Below, one piece after another: positions 36,582-45,501 of a DNA stretch of 64,000 bases. The notes under the pieces were generated by a model that searched no databases, was not told where the DNA came from, and worked only from the letters and a program-made list of their open reading frames with translations. Both the position numbers and the translations under genes were made by a program. Position 1 is the stretch's first letter. Every line of letters starts with the position of its first letter. Origin of the DNA: Chimaeribacter arupi (lineage in GTDB: Bacteria; Pseudomonadota; Gammaproteobacteria; Enterobacterales; Enterobacteriaceae); assembly GCF_002858805.1 (NCBI RefSeq), contig NZ_PJZI01000005.1, positions 62,001-126,000 of the forward strand, given 5' to 3'.

Positions 36582-37609
36582 GCGGTTATCTCTTTGGCAG
36601 AAGTCAGGGAAGAGGGCGACCAGCCCAGGGCCGGGCCAACGTCAGCAGCAAGTAAATCAATCGAACGCAGAATCTCCGCATGGGGCGGGTCAATCGAGTG
36701 CACCTGGAAAGAGATGTCCGTGACCCGTTGCAGGCTGCTGTCTTGCAGCAACGAGGCGCACACCGCCTCCGGCGTGCCGAGGTGCACATCAAAGGCGGCG
36801 ATGTAATCATCCAGCGTGTCGCCGGGGAGCACGTGGCCCAGCGCCCGGTGGTGCGCCGCCTGCGCCTGTAACACCGGTTGGGCCAGTGCGCGGGCATGGC
36901 GGGTGTTTTCGGTCACAAAGGCAGTGCGGGAAGCCAGAATGCGCGGTGCGGTGCCGGGCGGCAGCGCGGCGAGATAGGCATCAATGATCGGGTTCTGGAT
37001 GGCGTCCAGCGGCAGCCTGGGTTGCCCGGCCGGGCGCGGCTGGGTGCGCGACAGCATCAGGCCGTGCCCGTCGCGGCCCGCCTGCGCGGCGCCTTCCGCT
37101 GAAAAGGTAGCGATCCAGACCCGCGAGGCCAGTTGCGGTGCAGGCGGGTAGAGCCGGTTATCCGGGTGGCCGAGCGTCTCGCCGCGCCAGGCACGCAGCA
37201 GCGTGTTCAGGTGGTTGGTAAAGGCTTCCCGCCGCTGGTCGCTGGTCAGGCCAAACGGCAGGAAAGAGGTAGGGGTACCGCCGGAACCCAGGCCAATCTC
37301 CAGCCGTCCGGCCGCCAGTAGATCAAGCACGGCGGCATCTTCCGCCACCCTCAGCGGGTTCTCCATCGGCAAGGTAATAATGGCGGTGCCAAGCCGGATG
37401 CGGTTGGTCTGGGCGGCTACAGAGGCGAGGAAAACCAGTGGCGCGGGCAGGCCACCCTCATGTTCATGAAAATGGTGCTGGGCAATCCAGGCGGTATCAA
37501 ACCCCGCCCGTTCCGCCCGTTGGATCTGCTCAGTCGCCAGCCGATAGCGTGCCTGGGGCGAGGTTTTATCCAGCAGGCGGGTAAAAAAACCTAACCGTTT
37601 ATGGCTCAT
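36578..37609 (-). CDS. FMN-dependent luciferase-like monooxygenase (KPN_01858 type)
   Basis: 343 residues, bacterial luciferase TIM-barrel family: 'LGFFTRLLDKTSPQARYRLA', 'GFDTAWIAQHHFHEHEGGLP', 'IRLGTAIITLPMENPLRVAE', 'GRLEIGLGSGGTPTSFLPFG'. Such enzymes use reduced FMN and oxygen to cleave or oxidise sulfonates, amines or other compounds. Overlaps its neighbours on both sides by four bases. The family is linked in other genomes to the same ABC importer and CMD proteins. Confidence 0.85.
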   Translation of the reverse strand: MSHKRLGFFTRLLDKTSPQARYRLATEQIQRAERAGFDTAWIAQHHFHEHEGGLPAPLVFLASVAAQTNRIRLGTAIITLPMENPLRVAEDAAVLDLLAAGRLEIGLGSGGTPTSFLPFGLTSDQRREAFTNHLNTLLRAWRGETLGHPDNRLYPPAPQLASRVWIATFSAEGAAQAGRDGHGLMLSRTQPRPAGQPRLPLDAIQNPIIDAYLAALPPGTAPRILASRTAFVTENTRHARALAQPVLQAQAAHHRALGHVLPGDTLDDYIAAFDVHLGTPEAVCASLLQDSSLQRVTDISFQVHSIDPPHAEILRSIDLLAADVGPALGWSPSSLTSAKEITA

Positions 37610-39231
37610 ACATACTCCTTAGGGGGAATGCCCAATGCGGGAATGGCATCAATCAGTTCCTGGGTGTAGCTGCTGGAGAGGTGGCTGAACAGCGCTGCCA
37701 CCGGCCCCTGATCCACCACCTGACCGGCACGCAATACCGTGACGGAGTGCGCGATGCGCCGCACGGTGGCGAGATCGTGTGAAATAAACAGGTACGTCAG
37801 CCCCAGTTGCTGCTGGAGTTGCTGAAGCAAGCTGAGGATTTGCGCCTGCACGGTGACATCCAGGGCGGAGGTGGCCTCATCCAGCACCAGAATGGCGGGC
37901 CGCAACACCAGCGCCCGCGCAATCGCCACCCGCTGGCGCTGGCCGCCGGATAACGCCCGCGGCTTACGGGCCAGCACCTCAGGCGGCAGCGCCACGCGCG
38001 TGGCCACCTCTTCCACCCGCGCCCGGCGTTCGCTTTTGCTCAGCGGCGCAAAGTTCAGCAACGGTTCCTCAATAATCTGGTACAGGCTCTGCGAGGGATC
38101 GAGTGAGGCGAAAGGATTCTGGTAAACCAGCTGGATCTTCTGCCTCAACTGCCGCTGCGCCTCCCCGGACAAGCCGGTGGTGTCAATGCCGTCCAGCACT
38201 ACGCGTCCGCTGTCAGCCGTCTGGAAACCCAGCAGAATACGCGCCAGCGTACTTTTACCGGAACCGGACTCACCCACCAGGGCGTGGGTGGTGCCGCGCG
38301 GCACGCTGAAGGAGACATCCCGCAGGGCCTGCAGAGGTGGCGAACCGCGCGGGCCGAGTGAGAAGGCTTTGCTGATCCCTTCTGCCACCAGCGCCGGGGC
38401 GGCGAGGGGAGCAGGGCGCGCCGCCACCGGCGGGGCGAGCGCGGAGAGCTCCGCAAACAACTGGCGGGTGTAACTGCTGCTGGGGGCGGCAATCACCCTG
38501 GCGGTCGGGCCGTGCTCCTGCACCTCGCCGTGGCGGAACACCAGTAACCGGTCGGCGCGCTGGGCCGCCAGCGCCAGATCGTGCGTTACAAACAGTACGG
38601 CGGTACCGGACTCGCGGCGCAGGTCGTCAATCAGGTCGAGGATGCGTTTCTGGACGGTGACATCCAGTGCGCTGGTCGGCTCATCGGCGATGATCAGCGC
38701 CGGTTGCAGGGCAATCGCCATGGCGATGAGTACCCGCTGTTTCATGCCGCCGGATAACTGGTGCGGATACTGCTGCGCGCGTTGTTCAGGATGGCTTAAG
38801 CCCACGCGGGCCAGCAGGGCGATCACCCGCGCATCCCGCGCTTTCCGGCTTAGCCGCTGGTGCAGCGTCAGCACTTCGGCCACCTGGCTGCCAATGGTTT
38901 TAATCGGGTTAAGCGAGCTGCCGGGGTCTTGAGGGATCAGGCTGATACGGGCGCCGCGCAGGCTGTCGAGCCGCCGCTGCGACCAGCGGCTGATCTCCAC
39001 GCCGTTAAACAGGATGCGCCCGGCGTCGCGCTCGCCGTTTTCAGCCAGCAGGCCGATGATCGCCTGCGCGGTGGTGGTTTTACCGGAGCCGGACTCCCCC
39101 ACCAGCGCCAGCATTTCCCCGGCTTCCAGCGTAAAGGAGACATTATTGACCACCCGCTGCCGGTGGTGGCCGTTGCGGTAGCTCAGCGTCAGATTCTCTA
39201 ACGCCAGTAAAGGAACAGGGTGAGCGCTCAT
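37606..39231 (-). CDS. fused double ATP-binding protein of peptide/nickel-type ABC importer
   Basis: 541 residues from ATG 39231, which overlaps the preceding permease stop (ATGA). Two complete ATPase domains in one chain: Walker A GESGSGKTTTAQ and signature LSGGMKQR in the first, GESGSGKSTLARI and LSGGQRQRVAIARALV in the second, joined by a linker near residue 260. This is the DppDF/GsiA-like arrangement. Supplies both ATPases for the two permeases upstream. Confidence 0.92.
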   Translation of the reverse strand: MSAHPVPLLALENLTLSYRNGHHRQRVVNNVSFTLEAGEMLALVGESGSGKTTTAQAIIGLLAENGERDAGRILFNGVEISRWSQRRLDSLRGARISLIPQDPGSSLNPIKTIGSQVAEVLTLHQRLSRKARDARVIALLARVGLSHPEQRAQQYPHQLSGGMKQRVLIAMAIALQPALIIADEPTSALDVTVQKRILDLIDDLRRESGTAVLFVTHDLALAAQRADRLLVFRHGEVQEHGPTARVIAAPSSSYTRQLFAELSALAPPVAARPAPLAAPALVAEGISKAFSLGPRGSPPLQALRDVSFSVPRGTTHALVGESGSGKSTLARILLGFQTADSGRVVLDGIDTTGLSGEAQRQLRQKIQLVYQNPFASLDPSQSLYQIIEEPLLNFAPLSKSERRARVEEVATRVALPPEVLARKPRALSGGQRQRVAIARALVLRPAILVLDEATSALDVTVQAQILSLLQQLQQQLGLTYLFISHDLATVRRIAHSVTVLRAGQVVDQGPVAALFSHLSSSYTQELIDAIPALGIPPKEYV

Positions 39232-40109
39232 CGGCGGCCTCCGGAGAATTGGCGGCTGATGCGGTTGGCGGCCAGCACCACGGCCACCACCACCAGCCCG
39301 GGGAAGGTGGTCAGCCACCAGGCGGTTGAGATGTAGTTACGCCCTTCGGCAATCAGCAGCCCCCATTCAGGCGTGGGCGGAGGGGTGCCGTAGCCCAGAA
39401 AGCTCAGGGTAGAGAGCGCGAGGATCGCACTGCCGAACTGCAACGCCGAGAAGGCGATCACCGACGTCAGGGAATTGGGCAGAATATGCCGCCACAGCAC
39501 GCGCCAGAAGGTGCCGCCGCTGCCATAGGCCGCCTCCACATAGTCGCTGTGGCGTATGCGCACCACTTCTGCCCGCGCCAGCCGGGCAAAGTTGGCAATG
39601 GAGGTGATACCCACCGCCATGGCCGCATTGACCGTGCCGAAGCCCAGTAAAATAATCACGCTCAGCGAGAGCAGCAAACCGGGGATCGACAGCAGCACAT
39701 CGATCATCCGCATCAGCACGCCCTCGGTTTTGCCGCCCACCGCCCCGGCGACTACGCCCACCAGGGTGCCGGCCACCAGCCCGAGTGCCACTGCCGCCAG
39801 CGCCCCGGCGAGTGAGTGCGCGGCGCCGTAGACGATGCGCGCATAGAGATCGCGCCCCAGCTGGTCCGTGCCGAGCCAGTGCCCGGCCTGCGGGGCGAGC
39901 CGCTGCGCCCCGGCAACGCCCTCGGTGCCGCTGTAGCCGGTAAACAACGCCGGGGCAAGGGCCGCCAGGATCACGGTCAGCATCACCAGCCAGGCCAGCA
40001 GCGCGCCGGGTTGCAGCCTGCGGCGCGGGCGGCGTACCGGCGTGGCGGCACGTTCACCGTCGGCGGATTCACTCCCGGCGGCGGAGACAGAGTAGTCGAC
40101 GAGGCTCAT
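39228..40109 (-). CDS. ABC importer permease (DppC type)
   Basis: 293 residues, N-terminal cytoplasmic extension then five to six spans; 'LGTDQLGRDLYARIVYGAAH' is the DppC signature, and 'VEAAYGSGGTFWRVLWRHIL' the ATPase-contact loop. Overlaps both neighbours by four bases. Confidence 0.92.
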   Translation of the reverse strand: MSLVDYSVSAAGSESADGERAATPVRRPRRRLQPGALLAWLVMLTVILAALAPALFTGYSGTEGVAGAQRLAPQAGHWLGTDQLGRDLYARIVYGAAHSLAGALAAVALGLVAGTLVGVVAGAVGGKTEGVLMRMIDVLLSIPGLLLSLSVIILLGFGTVNAAMAVGITSIANFARLARAEVVRIRHSDYVEAAYGSGGTFWRVLWRHILPNSLTSVIAFSALQFGSAILALSTLSFLGYGTPPPTPEWGLLIAEGRNYISTAWWLTTFPGLVVVAVVLAANRISRQFSGGRR

Positions 40110-41050
40110 AAGGCGGCTCCTGGGTAAACGTGCAGACGCGGATCAATAAGCGGGGTGAGCAGGTCAACGATCAGGTTAATCGCGACAAACCCCACGGCCG
40201 AGATCATCACAATCGCCTGTAATACCGCGACGTCCTGATTGTTTACCGCCTGTTGGGTTAACTGGCCGAGGCCGCTCAGGCCGAACACGGTTTCCGTGAT
40301 CAGCGCCCCGGCGATCAGTTCCCCCAGCAGCAGGCCCGCCACCGTCAGCGCCGGCAGCAGCGCATTCAGGGCCACATGCCGCCAGAGCACCCCGCTGTAG
40401 CGCGCCCCTTTGGCGCGGGCAACGGCGACAAACGGCTGGGTCTGTACGTCGTCAATCGACCGGATCAGGATTTGCGCCAGCGGTGCGGAGATCGGCAGCG
40501 CCAGCGTGATGATGGGCAGAATCAGCCCTTCCCACTGGCCGGGGTTGATGATTGGGATCCAGCGCAGCTGAAACGAGAAGATCTGAATCAGCGCGATGCC
40601 GAGCCAGAAAGTGGGCACCGAGATAAACAGCGAGGGCAGCGCCTGCAACGTGTTTTTCAGCCAGCGCCCGCCCACCAGGTTAGAGACAAACGCCAGCAGT
40701 GCGGCCAGCAGCACCGCCAGCGCAAAGCCGGGCAGGGCCAGGCGCAGGGTATCGGGGAAGTTATCGGCAATCAGCTCACTGACCGGCACCCCGGCCTGCA
40801 CCGAATAGCCTGAATCCCCGTGCAGCATCGCCCACATCGTATGCAAATATTGCTGCCACAGCGGGCTGTCTGCGCCATAGGCCAGCCGCATCTGTGCAAT
40901 CTGCGCCGGGCTGAGGCCAAGGTCAGGGTTCTGGAATTTAATCAGGATGGCGTCGCCGGGCAGCACCTGCAACAGCACAAAGGAGACGGTAAACGCCGCC
41001 CACAGTACCAGCAGGGCCTGTCCGGCGCGCAGCATCAGATAGCGGCTCAT
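40106..41050 (-). CDS. ABC importer permease (DppB type)
   Basis: 314 residues: first span 'GQALLVLWAAFTVSFVLLQV' followed by LPGDA, then 'GDSGYSVQAGVPVSELIADN', and the EAA-like loop 'VARAKGARYSGVLWRHVALN'. Six spans. Pairs with the DppC-type permease; 26 bases after the binding-protein stop. Confidence 0.92.
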   Translation of the reverse strand: MSRYLMLRAGQALLVLWAAFTVSFVLLQVLPGDAILIKFQNPDLGLSPAQIAQMRLAYGADSPLWQQYLHTMWAMLHGDSGYSVQAGVPVSELIADNFPDTLRLALPGFALAVLLAALLAFVSNLVGGRWLKNTLQALPSLFISVPTFWLGIALIQIFSFQLRWIPIINPGQWEGLILPIITLALPISAPLAQILIRSIDDVQTQPFVAVARAKGARYSGVLWRHVALNALLPALTVAGLLLGELIAGALITETVFGLSGLGQLTQQAVNNQDVAVLQAIVMISAVGFVAINLIVDLLTPLIDPRLHVYPGAAL

Positions 41051-41076
41051 CGCCTTACCTCGCGCGTAATGGGGGA

Positions 41077-42723
41077 TTAATGTTTTTCGAGCCAGGCCGC
41101 ATAGAAACTCGGCCGCCCGACCGCTTCAAACGTCAGCCCTTTCAGCCAGGGCGCCCCGGCAAACACCTGCGGCTCCTCAAAGATCGGGATCACATAGGCG
41201 TTATCCAGCAGGTAACGCTGTGCGTCCCCCGCCAGCTGGAGCCGTTTCTGCGGATCCACTTCGGCCGAAATACCTTCCAGCAGCGCATTGAGCCGGTCAT
41301 CGCGGAAGTTTTTCACCTTGTCGCTGGAACCGCCTTTCTGTAACAGGGCATCACGGTTGGCCGGGTAGAACATGCTTTTAATCACATCCGGATCGGCGCG
41401 GCCGACTTCCGATACCGTCAGCGGCGTTTTTGCCGGGTCGAGGCTGTCCAGGGTTTTGCTGCCGGCATCACCGGCCCGCACCGTCAAACTGACACCGATC
41501 TGCTTCCACTGCTGGGCCACCAGTTGCAGCACCTCTTTGTTCTGGGGTTGCGGCAGGGATTCATACACCGTCAGCGCCAGCCGTTGTCCCGCCTTCTGGC
41601 GGATGCCGTCACTGCCCGGCAGCCAGCCCGCCTCATCCAGCAGCCGTTTTGACAGCGCCGGGTCATAGGTGAGTTTGTCCGCGAGGTTAACGTAACCGGC
41701 GGCGGAGCGGGCAATCACGGAGGTGGCCTGCGGGTAGTTGGCGGAGAAGAGGGTATCGACCACCTGTTTCGCATCGGTGGCGTGCAGCAACGCCTGCCGG
41801 ACTTTCAGGTCAGCCACCCGGGCGTCGTCCGGGCGCAGGCTGATGCTGTCATTCACGCCCCGAGTTGGCGCGGCATACACCGGGAAGTGTTGTTCGGTGG
41901 CCTGTTTTTCGTCATAGGCCTGCACCTGGCGGATGACGTCCGCCTGCCCGGCCAGCAGCGCGCCGATGCGCACGCTGTCTTCCGGCGTCACGATGATGTG
42001 GATGCCGTCCAGGTTGGCCGGCCCCTGTTGCGGCGAATTTTTCGGCCCCCAGCGATAATCCTTACGGGCGACCAGATTGACCTCCCGCCCCAGTTTTTCG
42101 TCACTGACCACAAACGGCCCGGAGCCGATGATGTGGCGCGCACTGCCCAGCGCATCAAAATTACGCGCCAGCGTGCTCAGGGAGACCAGGCCGGAGCCGA
42201 TAGTGGCGGTGCCCTGGAGGAAGCCCGGCGACGGTTTTTTGAAGAAGAATTTCACTGTCAGCGGGTTCACCACTTCGCTGTGGTCGTAGTTATTGATCAC
42301 TTCTGACACCGGCAGGCGGTTCTGTTTGTTGCCCAGCCCGTAGGTATCAAAGTTTTTGGCGACAGCGTTGGCATCCAGCGGCGTCCCGTCTGAGAAGGTC
42401 ACGCCGGGGCGCAGCGTAAAGGTGTATTCGGTTTTGTCGGCGTTGGTGGCCCAGCTTTCGGCAATCCATGGCTCAATCGCCAGCGTCTCCGGGTTCTGCC
42501 AGGTCAGTTTGTCAGTGATTTGGTTAAGAATGCCGCCGTTCGGGTAAAAGCCCCCGGCCGGCGGGTAGAGGGTGGTATGCGCCTGTTGTTCAAGGTAAAT
42601 CAGCGTACCGCCTTTGACCGGTGTATCCGCGGCATAACTGGCGCCCATCCCGGATAACAGGGCGAATGCGGTGCTTAATGCCAGCGTGCGCTGAACAGCA
42701 TGAAGCCGGAAAGATGTGAGCAT
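41077..42723 (-). CDS. substrate-binding protein of the ABC importer (KPN_01854 type)
   Basis: 548 residues from ATG 42723 (AAGGA upstream), which yields a signal peptide (MLTSFRLHAVQRTLALSTAF then LLSGMGASYA|A). SBP family 5, like OppA/DppA: 'GGTLIYLEQQAHTTLYPPAG', 'WAESWATNADKTEYTFTLRP' type core. Matches the KPN_01854 family, which always accompanies the luciferase-like and CMD genes downstream. First gene of the operon; its natural ligand is not known. A 53-bp sequence (42788-42840) in its upstream region is repeated at 45260-45312. Confidence 0.88.
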   Translation of the reverse strand: MLTSFRLHAVQRTLALSTAFALLSGMGASYAADTPVKGGTLIYLEQQAHTTLYPPAGGFYPNGGILNQITDKLTWQNPETLAIEPWIAESWATNADKTEYTFTLRPGVTFSDGTPLDANAVAKNFDTYGLGNKQNRLPVSEVINNYDHSEVVNPLTVKFFFKKPSPGFLQGTATIGSGLVSLSTLARNFDALGSARHIIGSGPFVVSDEKLGREVNLVARKDYRWGPKNSPQQGPANLDGIHIIVTPEDSVRIGALLAGQADVIRQVQAYDEKQATEQHFPVYAAPTRGVNDSISLRPDDARVADLKVRQALLHATDAKQVVDTLFSANYPQATSVIARSAAGYVNLADKLTYDPALSKRLLDEAGWLPGSDGIRQKAGQRLALTVYESLPQPQNKEVLQLVAQQWKQIGVSLTVRAGDAGSKTLDSLDPAKTPLTVSEVGRADPDVIKSMFYPANRDALLQKGGSSDKVKNFRDDRLNALLEGISAEVDPQKRLQLAGDAQRYLLDNAYVIPIFEEPQVFAGAPWLKGLTFEAVGRPSFYAAWLEKH

Positions 42724-43123
42724 GGTGAATTCCTTTTTTATTATGAACTCTGATGGCTGCTTCATCATCCAGCCTGATGCCGGGCAGGGTGAACCAAGGA
42801 ATTCAGCTAAGTAATACTGGAAATGGTATTTGGCAGGGCCGGGGCCGATGAGTGGGCTGGTTAGCGGCCTGCGCGGTGGTTTGCCCAACGCCCGGGCAGG
42901 CGATATCAGCAATAAAAAAGGCGGCGTGAAGACAATAAAAAAACCGCCTATACGCCGCGCCTGTGATGGGCCGCCAGATGGCTGTTTTTAGTTACAACAG
43001 ACAATATTTTTAAATCTGGGCCTATGGCCGACTACTGCGTATCGTTAAAGGCAGGGCAGAAAAACAAAAATCAGGTCTCCCTGCCAGGCGATAGGACGTT
43101 TTTGCCGGGCAGGGTATAGGCCG
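42724..43123. other. intergenic: operon promoter and repeat copy A
   Basis: 400 bases between the amidase stop and the importer operon, both on the minus strand. Contains repeat copy A and, further right, short A-runs with GGCGG/CCGCC inverted pieces (about 42918-42960) that may end the amidase transcript. Confidence 0.5.
42788..42840. repeat. 53-bp direct repeat, copy A
   Basis: 51 of 53 bases are identical to copy B (45260-45312); the sequence runs from GGTGAACCAAGG to TTTGGCAGGGCC. It lies 65-117 bases upstream of the importer operon start, so it probably contains that promoter. Confidence 0.9.
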
Positions 43124-44566
43124 TCAACGCTGCGGGTGGCCTGCCCAGACAGCGGGACGGCGGGTGTGCCATGGGAATGCGCGCTCCAGCTGGCCCGCCA
43201 GTCTGAGCAGCCTGTGCTCGCCGTTAAACCCGGCGAAAAATTGCATCCCGATTGGCAGGTTGTGGGCCGGATCACTCCCCAGCGGGACGGACATGGCCGG
43301 GGTGCCGCATACGTTCGCTAAAGCGGTAAAAGGCGACTGGGTAAACACATGATGCATCCAGCCGCGGCCGTCCATTTTCTCCTGCTCAAGGTTATAGTGC
43401 CCTGATACCGTGGGAAGCGCAGGTAGGGTCGGGGTCAACAGCATGTCGTATTGCTGGAAAAAGCGGCCCATCTTTTGCGTGACGGTGTTGCGCATATGCA
43501 TTGCGCCCAGGAGGTCGGCGGCAGTGAGCTGGTGGCCGAGCGCCCAGAGCGCCAAATTAGAAGGTTCCAGTGTCTCTGCGTTCACCGGCCGTTGCATCAC
43601 TGCCGCCAGCACATCGATCCAGGTGGCGGTATTCGCGGCCCAGAAGCGGGTATTCATCTCGACGAACGCCTCCCAGCTTATGCCGATATCAAGGGTTACC
43701 TCCTCAACCCGATGACCCAGCCCGATAAGCCGCTCAACGGTTTCCCCTAACACCTTTGTTACTTCAGGCGAACTCTGACGTTGATTCAGCGGGTGCGCCA
43801 TGACGGCGATGTTAAGCGGGGCAGGCTCTTCAGCAACGCAGGCGATCAGGCGTTGGGGCAGGGGGGCGATGGTGAAGGGGTCGCCGGCCACATTGCCCTG
43901 TACGGCATCCAGCAGCGCAGCGCTGTCCCGGACGGTGCGGCTCACAAAACCGTGTACCGCCAGACCAGACCAGACTTCATCCACGTCCGGCCCCATGCTG
44001 ATACGCCCGCGGCTCGGTTTCAGCCCAAAAAGGCCGTTGGCTGAAGCGGGCACACGGATCGAACCGCCGCCGTCAGTGGCATGGGCAGCCGGTACCATGC
44101 CTGATGCCACGGCCGCCGCCGAGCCGCCGCTTGAGCCTCCGGCGCTGAAATCCTGGTTCCACGGGTTACGCGTCCCGCCATTAAAACGCGGTTCCGTGGT
44201 GGTGCTCGCCGCCAGCTCAGGTGTCGTGGTTCGCCCAAGCAACACCATGCCCGCAGCCCGCATTTTTGCCGTGAGATGGGTATCGTGCGGCGACACATAA
44301 CCCGCCGCCAGCCGGCTGCCCAGCTCGTTCCGGCGGCCCTTAACGGCGATGCCCAAATCCTTCACCAGCATCGGGATGCCCGCCAGGTCGCCTCCGGCGT
44401 GATGCTGTTCATCGTCCCAGCTTTCAATGACGGCGTTGATCTCACCGTTAACGGCATCGATCGCCGCCAGTGCTGCCTGCTTCACCTCAGCGGCGCTGAC
44501 CTCTCCCTTGGCAATAAGCCCGGCCAGGCCAACTGCATCGTATGACGTATATTCTGAAAGCTTCAT
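43124..44566 (-). CDS. amidase (amidase-signature family)
   Basis: 480 residues from ATG 44566 (GGGA upstream; the frame to 44605 lacks support). Ser-cisSer-Lys triad of the family: Lys69 in IPMLVKDLG, cis-Ser about 145 in AGGSSGGSAAAVASG, nucleophile about Ser169 in TDGGGSIRVPAS. Hydrolyses an amide bond of an unknown small molecule. Divergent from a TetR regulator across a strongly symmetrical operator, so almost surely controlled by it. The pair is enclosed by 53-bp direct repeats. Confidence 0.9.
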   Translation of the reverse strand: MKLSEYTSYDAVGLAGLIAKGEVSAAEVKQAALAAIDAVNGEINAVIESWDDEQHHAGGDLAGIPMLVKDLGIAVKGRRNELGSRLAAGYVSPHDTHLTAKMRAAGMVLLGRTTTPELAASTTTEPRFNGGTRNPWNQDFSAGGSSGGSAAAVASGMVPAAHATDGGGSIRVPASANGLFGLKPSRGRISMGPDVDEVWSGLAVHGFVSRTVRDSAALLDAVQGNVAGDPFTIAPLPQRLIACVAEEPAPLNIAVMAHPLNQRQSSPEVTKVLGETVERLIGLGHRVEEVTLDIGISWEAFVEMNTRFWAANTATWIDVLAAVMQRPVNAETLEPSNLALWALGHQLTAADLLGAMHMRNTVTQKMGRFFQQYDMLLTPTLPALPTVSGHYNLEQEKMDGRGWMHHVFTQSPFTALANVCGTPAMSVPLGSDPAHNLPIGMQFFAGFNGEHRLLRLAGQLERAFPWHTRRPAVWAGHPQR

Positions 44567-44613
44567 GATGATCCCGATAATAAAAGAGAAACAATGACAC
44601 TCCATCAGAGTGT

Positions 44614-44667
44614 ATACTGGTTGGTATCATGCGATACCGATTAGTATCGTATGATACTATCCAGTAT
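44614..44667. promoter_or_regulatory. symmetrical operator array between amidase and TetR
   Basis: Two palindromes, GGTATC-ATGC-GATACC (44623-44638) and AGTATC-GTAT-GATACT (44643-44658), within a larger near-perfect dyad whose ends are ATACTGG and CCAGTAT. About 54 bp in all, centred between the divergent starts. Typical of two TetR dimers binding and shutting both promoters. Confidence 0.8.
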
Positions 44668-44686
44668 CATTGCAATGAGGAAAATC

Positions 44687-45286
44687 ATGACCAGAAGCAG
44701 CCAGCCACGTTTACCACCCCGGGATCGCCTGCTGGAGGCGGCGGAAGCGCTGTTCTATCAGGAGGGAATATTGCGTGTCACGGTGGATGCCATCGCTGAA
44801 AAAGCGGAATCAACCAAAATGACACTCTACCGGCATTTTGCGTCGAAAGAGGCGCTGGTACTGGCGTGGATAGAGTTACTGATTGAGGATTACAGCCAGA
44901 TCTGGGCGCGTCTGGCGGAGAAATACCCGGATAATCCGGCTGCGCAAATCACAGGCTTTGCGCAGTTCATTACCGATAATTTGAGCGAGACATTACATCG
45001 CGGTTGTCCGTTCACCAATACCCTGGCGGAGGCGGGTGGGCATTTCCCTGAGGTCAGGGCGCTGATCGTGGCGCACAAGCAGAGGCAATATCAGCGGTTG
45101 GCCACACTCTGTGCCCAGGCAGGGGCCGCCGAACCGGAAGCACTGGCGAAAGAGATTACCCTCATTCTGGAAGGTGTTCAGGTGGTGGCCCAGAATGCCG
45201 GGTTTGATGACGTCGCGGACACAGCGCTTGCCCTGATTCAGGCCAGGTTGCCGGGGCGGGGTGAACCAAGGCATTCAGCTAAGTAA
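44687..45286 (+). CDS. TetR-family regulator
   Basis: 199 residues from ATG 44687 (GAGGAA upstream). HTH in residues about 15-60: 'RLLEAAEALFYQEGILRVTV' then 'IAEKAESTKMTLYRHFASKE'. Ligand domain helical, with 'ENLSETLHRGCPFTNTLAEA'-like 'RGCPFTN' motif seen in the TetR_C group. The last eight codons (GEPRHSAK and stop) are inside the 53-bp repeat copy B, so the natural C-terminus may have been replaced. Likely repressor of the divergent amidase and of itself. Confidence 0.9.
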   Translation: MTRSSQPRLPPRDRLLEAAEALFYQEGILRVTVDAIAEKAESTKMTLYRHFASKEALVLAWIELLIEDYSQIWARLAEKYPDNPAAQITGFAQFITDNLSETLHRGCPFTNTLAEAGGHFPEVRALIVAHKQRQYQRLATLCAQAGAAEPEALAKEITLILEGVQVVAQNAGFDDVADTALALIQARLPGRGEPRHSAK

Positions 45287-45312
45287 TACTGGAAAGGGTA
45301 TTTGGCAGGGCC
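45260..45312. repeat. 53-bp direct repeat, copy B
   Basis: Two mismatches to copy A (42788-42840). It overlaps the last codons and stop of the TetR gene. Together with copy A it brackets the amidase/TetR segment of about 2.4 kb. Confidence 0.9.
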
Positions 45313-45501
45313 GCCGGGCAGACCGCAGAGACATTCAGTGCGACACGCAGGACGGTTTCCTCAACACAGCGGAGTCCGGGAGAAGAAGGGGCAGTTTTAA
45401 CGGTTAAGCCTATTATTAAGGAAAACTGCCGGGGAGCGCGGGGAAACGACGTAAGGCACTCTCTGAGCAGCGCGCTTACTCCTGATAACATGAGGTGTCA
45501 T

